Shown in pieces: positions 5,864 through 12,090 of a DNA stretch of 12,861 bases. A program made the position numbers and the translations under genes. This DNA is from Zoogloea sp044344315 (lineage in GTDB: Bacteria; Pseudomonadota; Gammaproteobacteria; Burkholderiales; Rhodocyclaceae). The stretch is from the NCBI RefSeq assembly GCF_044344315.1, contig NZ_JBIJDC010000124.1:1-12861 (forward strand). Reading direction: 5' to 3'. Below the pieces are notes generated by a model. The model did no database searches. It saw nothing but the letters and a program-made list of their open reading frames with translations, and had not been told where the DNA came from. Every line of letters begins with the position of its first letter. Position 1 is the stretch's first letter.

Positions 5864-7417
5864 TCAGGCGTGGGCCTCGTTGGCGTAGCGGCCGGTGCCC
5901 AGGCTGCCCGGGCCCTGCTTGGCAAACTTGATCATCAGGTACATCTCGACCACCAGCAGCACGGTGTAGAAGCCGACGAATCCGGCCAGGGAGCCGTAAA
6001 GGCTCTCCACACTGAGGGTGGAGACGGAGAGATGGGTGGGCAATACGCCGTAGATGGTCCAGGGCTGACGCCCGTACTCCGCCACGAACCAGCCGACCTC
6101 GCAGGCGATCCACGGCATGGGCAGGGAGTACAGGGCCGCGCGCAGCAACCAGGGCTTGTCGGCAAAGTCGCCCTTCACCGAATGCCACAGGGCCAGGCCG
6201 AAGAGCAGCAGCATCGCAAAGCCCAGGGCCACCATCAGGCGGAAGCTCCAGAACATCGGCGCGACGCGGGGAACGGTGTCATTCACGGCCTTCTCGATGA
6301 TCTCGGGCGTGAGCTGGTCAAAGTGGCTGACGTACTTCTTCAGCAGCAGACCAAAGCCCAGGTCCGCCTTGTGCTCCTCGAATTCGCGGCGGGCGGCTTC
6401 GTCATTCTGGTCGCGGCGCAAGGCATCAAGGGCCGTCACCGCCTCGATACCGGAAACGATGCGCTCCCGGTTCTTTGCCTTGATCTCCTTGATGCCGGGA
6501 ATCTGCTTGTTCAGGGAGCGGGTGCCGATGATCCCCATCACCCAGGGAATCTCGATGGCGAAGTCGTTCTTCATTTCCGCTTCGTTCGGGATGGCGATGA
6601 GGTTGAAGGGTGCGGGGGCCGGTTCGGTCTCCCACATGGCCTCCATGGCGGCCAGCTTGGTCTGCTGGGCCTCGCCCACCGTGTAGCCCGATTCGTCGCC
6701 GAGGACGATCACCGAGCACACGGACGCAAAGCCGAAGGCGGCGGCGATACCGAAGCTGCGCCTGGCAAACTCCACGTCGCGACGACGCAGCAGGTACCAG
6801 GACGAGATCGACAGCACGAACATGGCACCGGTGACATAGCCGGCCGATACCGTATGCACAAACTTGGCCTGGGCGTCCGGATTGAAGACCACGGCCCAGA
6901 AGTCGGTCATCTCCATGCGCATGGTGACGTAGCTGAACTCGGCGCCCACCGGGTTCTGCATCCAGCCATTGGCAATCAGGATCCACAGGGCCGATAGGTT
7001 GGTCCCCACCGCCATCAGCACCGTCACCAGCAGGTGTTGCCGGCGCGACAGGCGATCCCAGCCAAAAAAGAACAGGCCGATCATGGTCGATTCAAGAAAG
7101 AAGGCCATCAACCCCTCGATGGCCAGCGGTGCACCGAAGATGTCCCCCACGTAGTGGGAGTAGTAGGCCCAGTTGGTGCCGAACTGGAACTCCAGGGTGA
7201 TGCCGGTGGTGACACCCAGGGCAAAATTGATGCCGAAGAGCTTGCCCCAGAAGCGGGTCATGTCCTTGTAGAGGGGCTTGCCGGTCATCACATACACCGA
7301 CTCCATGATCACCAGCATCCACACCATGCCGATGGTCAGGGGAACAAACAGGAAGTGGTACAGGGCGGTGGCGGCAAACTGCAGCCGGGAGAGGTCGACC
7401 AGTTGTTCACTGACCAT
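5864..7417 (-). CDS. cydA: Cytochrome bd ubiquinol oxidase subunit I
   Basis: The haem-bearing quinol-oxidising subunit, 517 residues, in the inner membrane. Ligands are seen where expected: H21 (LYHFLF; haem b595, equivalent to E. coli H19), H188 (KFVHTV; b558, E. coli H186) and M395 (SFRLMVALGF; b558, E. coli M393). The Q-loop carries K254 and E259 in KLAAMEAMWET, the quinol-binding segment. The loop between about 255 and 385 is long, so this is the E. coli-like long-Q-loop class, and GWFVAEYGRQPW is intact. The enzyme reduces O2 with high affinity without pumping protons and is relatively resistant to cyanide, sulfide and NO. The ATG at 7417 has AAGGAG 6 bases upstream. Its start overlaps the end of cydP by 11 bases, suggesting translational coupling. 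Confidence 0.98.
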   Translation of the reverse strand: MVSEQLVDLSRLQFAATALYHFLFVPLTIGMVWMLVIMESVYVMTGKPLYKDMTRFWGKLFGINFALGVTTGITLEFQFGTNWAYYSHYVGDIFGAPLAIEGLMAFFLESTMIGLFFFGWDRLSRRQHLLVTVLMAVGTNLSALWILIANGWMQNPVGAEFSYVTMRMEMTDFWAVVFNPDAQAKFVHTVSAGYVTGAMFVLSISSWYLLRRRDVEFARRSFGIAAAFGFASVCSVIVLGDESGYTVGEAQQTKLAAMEAMWETEPAPAPFNLIAIPNEAEMKNDFAIEIPWVMGIIGTRSLNKQIPGIKEIKAKNRERIVSGIEAVTALDALRRDQNDEAARREFEEHKADLGFGLLLKKYVSHFDQLTPEIIEKAVNDTVPRVAPMFWSFRLMVALGFAMLLLFGLALWHSVKGDFADKPWLLRAALYSLPMPWIACEVGWFVAEYGRQPWTIYGVLPTHLSVSTLSVESLYGSLAGFVGFYTVLLVVEMYLMIKFAKQGPGSLGTGRYANEAHA

Positions 7418-7589
7418 GGGGGGCTCCTTGGACGACGGGGTTGGGGGCGAACTGCCTGGACAGCGCTGCCGGATCGACCTGCATGCCGCTGTCGCGCACG
7501 AAGAACCACCACAGCGCAAACAGGGCAATCAGCTTGATGACAAGCACCCAGCCCAGGTGGCGTCGCAGGAGAGAGTCGGATGAGGTCAC
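7407..7589 (-). CDS. cydP: Small membrane protein preceding cydA, CydP-like
   Basis: A 60-residue protein with one transmembrane helix (about 13-31, GWVLVIKLIALFALWWFFV) and a short polar tail. Small single-helix proteins directly before cydA in betaproteobacteria are named CydP, a putative small subunit of cytochrome bd; the function has not been shown as far as I know. The GTG at 7589 is the only suitable start, and no good ribosome site precedes it. It lies about 27 bases after the predicted sigma-54 start, making it the first gene of the operon. The stop codon lies inside the cydA start (ATGGTCAGTGA), so translation is probably coupled. Confidence 0.78.
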   Translation of the reverse strand: MTSSDSLLRRHLGWVLVIKLIALFALWWFFVRDSGMQVDPAALSRQFAPNPVVQGAPHGQ

Positions 7590-7625
7590 GGTTCTGGCAG
7601 TCTGATGAAATATCAGTCATTACTA

Positions 7626-7641
7626 ATCAAGAGCCGTGCCA
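7626..7641 (-). promoter_or_regulatory. Sigma-54-like promoter for the cyd operon
   Basis: On the minus strand: TGGCACG, four bases, TTGAT, followed by TAGTAA. It has an exact -24 consensus and GG placed 10 bases before the -12 G. The -12 has TTGAT instead of TTGCW. The identical core and the same downstream TAGTAA occur before ybgE (1945-1960), which makes chance unlikely. Predicted start is near 7616, about 27 bases before the cydP GTG. A sigma-54 activator gene starts about 135 bases upstream, divergently. Confidence 0.65.
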
Positions 7642-7673
7642 CCCCGTCGTCTTCGGAAAATTCCTTTATTGAC

Positions 7674-7685
7674 CAATGTCTTGAT
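7674..7685 (-). promoter_or_regulatory. Candidate IHF site upstream of cyd promoter
   Basis: On the minus strand ATCAAGACATTG fits the IHF core ATCAA-N4-TTR; only the preceding W position (G here) differs. It lies between the sigma-54-like promoter (7626-7641) and the half-site cluster (7721-7764), centred about 64 bases upstream of the predicted start. Confidence 0.45.
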
Positions 7686-7720
7686 CTAAAAATGGATGGG
7701 ACTTCGAGGACGCCGGTTTG

Positions 7721-7764
7721 ACCGCCAGATACCGCCATGGCAGTATTTGGCAGCAAAACTGCCA
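7721..7764. promoter_or_regulatory. Phased half-site array upstream of cyd operon (candidate activator sites)
   Basis: Half-sites: ACCGCCA (7721-7727), ACCGCCA (7731-7737), TGGCAGT (7738-7744), TGGCAGC (7748-7754) and ACTGCCA (7758-7764). Most are exactly 10 bases apart, one helical turn. TGGCAG-N5-CTGCCA (7748-7764) and TGGCAGT-N13-ACTGCCA (7738-7764) are inverted repeats. The array lies about 105-148 bases upstream of the predicted cyd start and directly in front of the activator gene, so it may serve both activation of cyd and autoregulation. The same half-sites occur upstream of ybgE at 2009-2081. Confidence 0.5.
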
Positions 7765-7775
7765 CCCCCTCCCCC

Positions 7776-9107
7776 ATGACCAATCGGCTCCGCCCCCTGC
7801 CCGAACTGGTCTCCTTCCTGGAGACCTTGCCCGAGCCCCACATCCTGTGCGACCGCAGTTACCGCATCCTGGCGGCCAATGCCGCCTACCGGGCCAACTG
7901 CGGGCGGCCGGACGACCTGATCGGACGCAAGTGCTTCGAGGTGTCCCATCACTATCCGGTGCCCTGCGACCAGGCCGGCGAGTCCTGCCCGCTGGCCCAT
8001 AGCCTGAAATCCGGCCAGCGGGAGCGGGTGGTGCATTTGCATCACACCTCGGCGGGAGAGAGTTACGAGAACATCGAGCTGTCACCGATCCGCGACAGCA
8101 CCGGGGAGATCGCCTACTTCATCGAGAAGCTCGAGCCCCTGCCCGTGGCTCGGGGATTGGCCGGCGCCCAGGGATTGATCGGGCGCGCACCGACCTTCCG
8201 GGCCATGCTGGAGCTGGTGGCCCGGGTAGCCCCGTCGGAGGCCACCGTGCTGCTGCAGGGCGAATCGGGCACTGGCAAGGAGCTGGTGGCCCAGGCCATC
8301 CATGATGCCAGCCGGCGCCGGGATGGGCCTTTTGTGGCCGTGGACTGTTCGGGCCTCACCGAAACCCTGTTCGAGAGCGAGCTCTTTGGCCATGAACGGG
8401 GGGCTTTCACTGGCGCGAGTGCCCGCAAGACCGGGCTGATCGAGGCCGCCAGTGGTGGCACCTTGTTTCTCGACGAGATGGGCGACATCCCCCTGAGCAT
8501 GCAGGTCAAGCTGCTGCGCCTGCTGGAAACAGGCACCTATCGACGGGTGGGCAGCACCGAGCTCATGCGCGCCGACATCCGCCTGATCTCCGCCACCCAC
8601 CGCCCCCTGAAGAGCCTGGTCGAAAAAGGCCAGTTCCGCCAGGATCTGTACTACCGCATCAACACTTTCCCGATCTGCCTTCCGCCCCTGCGCCAGCGCC
8701 AGGACGACATCCCCTTGCTGGCAGGAGCCCTGCTGGAGCGCGTCGCTCCGGACCGCAAGCTGCGCATTGCCGCCGACACCCTGGCCTGCCTGCGCACCTA
8801 CGCCTACCCGGGCAACATCCGGGAGCTGCGCAACATCCTGGAGCGGGCGAGCCTGCTGTGCGATGGTGACACGGTGCAAGGGCGGCATCTGCCTGCCGAG
8901 CTGCAGCATCCGCAAGATCCGTCCTCCGCCCTACCTGACGCCATGCTCACCGCCACGCCCGCCCATGGGCACTCGCCAGACCAGCCCGAACCCGACGATG
9001 CCGATCTGGCCGCGGCACTGCGCAGCCACCGGGGCTCGCGCAAGGCCCTCGCGGCCAAGCTGGGCCTCAGTGAGCGGACCTTGTACCGCCGGCTGAAGAA
9101 CCTGTGA
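7776..9107 (+). CDS. Sigma-54-dependent transcriptional activator with Cys/His-rich PAS domain
   Basis: A 443-residue bacterial enhancer-binding protein. An N-terminal PAS-type sensor (about 10-118) contains C53, H58, H59, C64 and C71 in the pattern C-x4-HH-x4-C-x6-CPL, which could bind a metal or cofactor or act as a thiol switch (inference). The AAA+ domain follows: Walker A GESGTGKE (162-169), the sigma-54 contact loop GAFTGA (209-214, intact), Walker B GTLFLDEMG (228-236) and FRQDLYYRIN (287-296). A Fis-type helix-turn-helix is at the end (about 413-441, GSRKALAAKLGLSERTLYRRL). There is no receiver domain, so it likely senses a signal directly. The ATG at 7776 is preferred because the alternative ATG at 7737 lies inside the predicted operator array; neither has a clear ribosome site. 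Divergent to the cyd operon, it is the obvious candidate regulator of the two sigma-54-like promoters here. Confidence 0.92.
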   Translation: MTNRLRPLPELVSFLETLPEPHILCDRSYRILAANAAYRANCGRPDDLIGRKCFEVSHHYPVPCDQAGESCPLAHSLKSGQRERVVHLHHTSAGESYENIELSPIRDSTGEIAYFIEKLEPLPVARGLAGAQGLIGRAPTFRAMLELVARVAPSEATVLLQGESGTGKELVAQAIHDASRRRDGPFVAVDCSGLTETLFESELFGHERGAFTGASARKTGLIEAASGGTLFLDEMGDIPLSMQVKLLRLLETGTYRRVGSTELMRADIRLISATHRPLKSLVEKGQFRQDLYYRINTFPICLPPLRQRQDDIPLLAGALLERVAPDRKLRIAADTLACLRTYAYPGNIRELRNILERASLLCDGDTVQGRHLPAELQHPQDPSSALPDAMLTATPAHGHSPDQPEPDDADLAAALRSHRGSRKALAAKLGLSERTLYRRLKNL

Positions 9108-9826
9108 TGGGCAGCACCCCGCCCCGGCGCATCGCCGCTGCATGCCGGAGAGCCGCGCGTCTTTCGATGGTGTCGGCGCTGGTCGCCGTCACCCTCGGGT
9201 CATCCACCGACGCGACCGCGGCCGACCGCTGTGACCAGCTGCCCAGCCCCTCGGTAATCCTGAAACGCCACGAAGAACCTGTCACCCTGGATACCCGCAG
9301 CAGCTATCGCACCCTCACCCTGATCGGCCCGCGCAACCTGCCGGCGGGCAAGCAGGTTCTGGGGCTCACCCGCGGCACCGCCACCGTGCGCTTCGAGTCC
9401 CGCATCACGGCCTACACCGACCCCGGCGGGCGCTGGGAATGCGCCAGCCCCCAACTCACCGTGACCTACGGTTTCAGCCCCATGACGGTTTACGTGGCCA
9501 GGGAATTCCCACCGGGCAGCTGTGCCTACAAGGAGATCCACGAGCATGAGCTCCGCCACGTTCGCGCCTACCAGGCGCATCTGCTGCGGATTGAACAGGA
9601 GCTTGCCGACACCCTGAAGCGTCGCTTCGTCACCGACGGCCCCTGGCGCGGCCCCGTCGGACAGGCCCGTGCACGCCTCCAGCAGGAACTGGAGGAACGC
9701 TGGGCGCCCTATATCCGGCGGGAGATGAACAAGGTGGACGCCGCCCAGGCGCTCATCGACACCCCCGAGGAATACGCGCGGGTGGCCCAGAGTTGCGGCG
9801 GCGAGGTGAAGCGCCTGACCCGGTGA
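9107..9826 (+). CDS. Secreted protein with HExxH motif, putative metalloprotease-like (DUF922-like)
   Basis: A 239-residue protein with an N-terminal export signal (arginine-rich start, hydrophobic segment about 19-31, likely cleavage after ATAA near 38). The mature part has four cysteines (41, 111, 138 and one near the C-terminus), an even number suited to disulfides in the periplasm. H144-E-H-E-L-R-H150 contains HExxH (146-150), the zinc-binding and catalytic signature of many metalloproteases. The pattern recalls the DUF922 family, but I cannot confirm membership. The C-terminal third is helical and charged. The ATG overlaps the activator's stop codon (TGATG), so translation is probably coupled and the pair co-transcribed. 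It converges on the helicase gene with only 19 bases between stops and no visible terminator. Substrate and activity are unknown. Confidence 0.8.
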   Translation: MGSTPPRRIAAACRRAARLSMVSALVAVTLGSSTDATAADRCDQLPSPSVILKRHEEPVTLDTRSSYRTLTLIGPRNLPAGKQVLGLTRGTATVRFESRITAYTDPGGRWECASPQLTVTYGFSPMTVYVAREFPPGSCAYKEIHEHELRHVRAYQAHLLRIEQELADTLKRRFVTDGPWRGPVGQARARLQQELEERWAPYIRREMNKVDAAQALIDTPEEYARVAQSCGGEVKRLTR

Positions 9827-9845
9827 TCGCCACGCCCCGGGGTGA

Positions 9846-11798
9846 TCAGTGCCGCACCGGCCAGTACCAGCTCGGTACGCCCTTGCGGCCACCGCCGACA
9901 CCCTGCCGGTAACGGCTGCGCAGGTGGCCGTCCACCACCGAGATCCACGGTGCCAGGTGCATGTCGGCCAGCTCCAGATCGACAAACAGCTCGGGCAGGC
10001 GGTAAGCAAACCAGCGATAGGCGGCCAGCAGCCGGACGGTGGTTTCGGCCTCTTCCAGGGAGGCCCGCCGTGGCGAGTCGGGCAGGAAATCCAGCCGGAT
10101 GGACTTGCCCTGATTGGCGGCATAGGCCCAGCCCCGCCACACCCCGTCGATGGTCTCGTTCTGGGCGGCCATGGGCGCCATGGAAAAGACATGCTTGAGG
10201 TGCAGTGACAGCTTCTTCATCCGGTCCAGCTGCCCTGCCCGGGCGAGCTGCTCTTCCGGAACATGGGGCCGGAAGAAGCCATCGCCGCAATCGGCATGGA
10301 GCTGGAACAGGGACAACAGGGCCTCAAGGCGGGTGTCGCCGGACATGTCGGCCAGTTGCTCCAGGTAGGCGCTGCCCGGCGTGATCTGGAAACCCATGGT
10401 TTCCAGCGGAGGCTGCGGGGCCTTCATCAGGGAAGTCACCACCTTGTGCTCGGCGGGGGTCAGCCCGGCCACCAGGCCCTCCTCCTCCTGGTGCCCGAAG
10501 CGCCCGGCCCGGCCACCGATCTGCTGCAGCAATGACGGCGACAGGGTGTCGCGGGTGGTGCCGTCGTACTTCTGCACTGCGGTGAACACGACCCGCTGGA
10601 TGGGGAGATTCAGGCCCATGCCGATGGCATCGGTGGCCACGAGAATGTCGGCATCGCCTCCGGCGAAGCGGTGCGCCTCGCGCTCACGCACCTCCGGCGA
10701 CAGGGCACCGTAGATACAAGCCACGGATTTGCCCAGGGCCAGCAGGTCGTCGCGCAGATTGAGGGCGTCGCGCCGGGAAAACACGATGAAGGCATCCCCC
10801 GGCCGGGCCCGGCGCAGGGCTCCCGCTGCTTCATTAGCCAGGGGCTGACCGACGGACAGCGGGTGCTTGCGCGCCTTGCGCCGGATCTCCAGGGGCAGGC
10901 CCAGGCGTGCGGCCAGGGCGACGATGGCGGGCTCGGCCGACAGGGCACCGACCAGCCACACCTCGCTGGCGTTGGCGCCAACGACGGCCTGGGTCCATGC
11001 CCAGCCCCGGTCCGGGTCGCTGAGCATCTGGATTTCGTCGATGACCGCCACATCGATCTCGGTGCCGGGGTCGAGCATCTCGATGGTGGACGCAGTCACC
11101 CGGCTGCCTTCGACAATGCGACGCTCCTCGCCGGTGATCAGGGAGGCGCTGACGCCGAACTCTTCGTTGAGGCGGGTGAAGGCCTCCAGGGCCAGCAGGC
11201 GCAGCGGCCCCAGGTACACGCCGGACGACGCCGTGACCAGGCGCTCAAAGGCATCGTGGGTCTTGCCCGAGTTGGTGGGCCCGAGCACCGCGATCAGCTT
11301 GCGGGCCCGGCGGCGGGCCGGGAAGGTGTCGGGGTAGTCGGAGAGCTTGAGGGAACGACCGATCTGTTCGGCCAGATCCCGCTGACGCTGCCTGGCGCGC
11401 AGATCATTGACGGATTGGGCCAGCCCCTTTCCGACGCTGCCCAGATCCAGATCGCCGCAGGACCAGAACTCCCGGAGCTTGCGCAGGTTGGGCTCCAGCC
11501 CCTCGGCCCTGCAGGCCTCCAGGTAGGCCGTGATCTCGATGATTGCCGACTCCAGCGCCTGCTCCAGCCGGGCGCCCTGCTCCTGCAGCATGCGCTGCTC
11601 GAGGGCATCGCGAACCTCGCCGGTCCGGCGCCGCCAGTGGGCCTCCTGCCCCAGGCACGAATCCGCGATGTAACCAAAGATCCGGAACTCGTCACCAAGA
11701 ATGGCGACACGCCGACCGGCAGCCAGCCACACCCGGTTGCCACTGATGGTCCGGGCGAAGCGCAGGGCCTGCCGGGATGAGCTTTGTTGATCGTTCAT
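9846..11798 (-). CDS. Suv3-like superfamily 2 ATP-dependent RNA helicase
   Basis: A 650-residue protein with an unrecognised N-terminal helical part (1-165), followed by a helicase core of the SUPV3L1/Suv3 type. Motif I is GPTNSGKT (173-180). Other motifs are YLGPLRLLALE (195-205), ITGEER (221-226), DEIQ (254-257), IVFSRRDA (338-345), YGALSPEVREREAHRF (363-378), LVATDAIGMGLNL (386-398) and motif VI QQIGGRAGRFG (425-435). The C-terminal part has the Suv3-like helical region ending near 640. In mitochondria Suv3 unwinds RNA for degradation with an exoribonuclease; bacterial homologues are known in proteobacteria but their role is poorly defined, so a role in RNA turnover is inference. The ATG at 11798 has AGGA about 6 bases upstream. 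It stands alone, with the tRNA terminator upstream, so it must have its own promoter, which I could not identify between 11799 and 11900. Confidence 0.9.
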   Translation of the reverse strand: MNDQQSSSRQALRFARTISGNRVWLAAGRRVAILGDEFRIFGYIADSCLGQEAHWRRRTGEVRDALEQRMLQEQGARLEQALESAIIEITAYLEACRAEGLEPNLRKLREFWSCGDLDLGSVGKGLAQSVNDLRARQRQRDLAEQIGRSLKLSDYPDTFPARRRARKLIAVLGPTNSGKTHDAFERLVTASSGVYLGPLRLLALEAFTRLNEEFGVSASLITGEERRIVEGSRVTASTIEMLDPGTEIDVAVIDEIQMLSDPDRGWAWTQAVVGANASEVWLVGALSAEPAIVALAARLGLPLEIRRKARKHPLSVGQPLANEAAGALRRARPGDAFIVFSRRDALNLRDDLLALGKSVACIYGALSPEVREREAHRFAGGDADILVATDAIGMGLNLPIQRVVFTAVQKYDGTTRDTLSPSLLQQIGGRAGRFGHQEEEGLVAGLTPAEHKVVTSLMKAPQPPLETMGFQITPGSAYLEQLADMSGDTRLEALLSLFQLHADCGDGFFRPHVPEEQLARAGQLDRMKKLSLHLKHVFSMAPMAAQNETIDGVWRGWAYAANQGKSIRLDFLPDSPRRASLEEAETTVRLLAAYRWFAYRLPELFVDLELADMHLAPWISVVDGHLRSRYRQGVGGGRKGVPSWYWPVRH

Positions 11799-11902
11799 GA
11801 GAATCCTGTGTGGAGACAGTCCGCTCGCTGCCTATGCGAATGAGCCGGCAACGAGGACGCCGCCGACCGATTATCGACGACTGGGGGATTTCTGATCCAG
11901 AA

Positions 11903-11938
11903 AAGCAAAAAGCCCTGATTGCTCAGGGCTTTTTGCTT
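11903..11938. terminator. Intrinsic terminator downstream of tRNA-Ser
   Basis: A perfect 16-bp stem (11903-11918 with 11923-11938) around the 4-base loop TTGC, containing GGGCTTTTTGCTT on one arm and its complement on the other, so T-runs follow on either strand. It begins 12 bases beyond the 3' end of the minus-strand tRNA gene and most likely ends its transcript. It also separates the tRNA from the helicase gene. Confidence 0.9.
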
Positions 11939-11950
11939 GAAACAGTTTCT

Positions 11951-12044
11951 TGGCGGAGAGTGAGGGATTCGAACCCTCGATGCAAGTTTTAGCTCGCATG
12001 CTCCCTTAGCAGGGGAGTGCCTTCGACCTCTCGGCCAACTCTCC
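11951..12044 (-). tRNA. serT-like (GCU): tRNA-Ser(GCU)
   Basis: A 94-base tRNA gene including an encoded CCA end. The acceptor stem GGAGAGT pairs with ACTCTCC, followed by the discriminator G and CCA. The anticodon arm is CTCCC-CTGCTAA-GGGAG, giving anticodon GCU, which reads AGC/AGU serine codons. A long variable arm (GCATGCGAGC...GC) and GGTTCGAATC in the T arm are typical of tRNA-Ser. It lies directly downstream of lysC, with its own promoter at 12061-12089 and a strong terminator. Confidence 0.97.
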
Positions 12045-12060
12045 TCCGCAAGAGCTGCGC

Positions 12061-12089
12061 ATTATAGGCAATGCGCAGGTGCTCGTCAA
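12061..12089 (-). promoter_or_regulatory. Strong sigma-70 promoter for tRNA-Ser
   Basis: On the minus strand TTGACG (12084-12089), a 17-base spacer and a perfect TATAAT (12061-12066). The -10 is followed by GCGCAGC, a GC-rich discriminator as found in stable-RNA promoters under stringent control. Predicted start is about 10 bases before the mature tRNA 5' end at 12044. The -35 lies 2 bases beyond the lysC stop codon. The -10 is embedded in an inverted repeat, TGCGCATT (12070-12077) with AATGCGCA (12056-12063). Confidence 0.9.
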
Positions 12090-12090
12090 A

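Noticed and set aside
4696..6997. Long plus-strand open frames antisense to cydB and cydA
   Set aside because: They are GC-rich shadows of cydB and cydA, whose motifs and ribosome sites are clear on the minus strand.
7595..7601. A further TGGCAGT in the cydP leader
   Set aside because: It is a lone half-site downstream of the predicted start. A single 7-mer in GC-rich DNA is weak evidence, so it was not included in the operator call.
7615..7630. FNR/CydR-type site (TTGAT-N4-ATCAA) before the cyd operon
   Set aside because: Only the first half TTGAT is present; the second half reads AATGA here and AAAAT at the ybgE copy, while the TGGCACG upstream fits a sigma-54 promoter better.
11810..11992. 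Open frame of 60 codons ending in VRDSNPRC
   Set aside because: The RVRDSNPR string is the well-known false translation of a tRNA 3' half; it covers the tRNA-Ser gene and its terminator.
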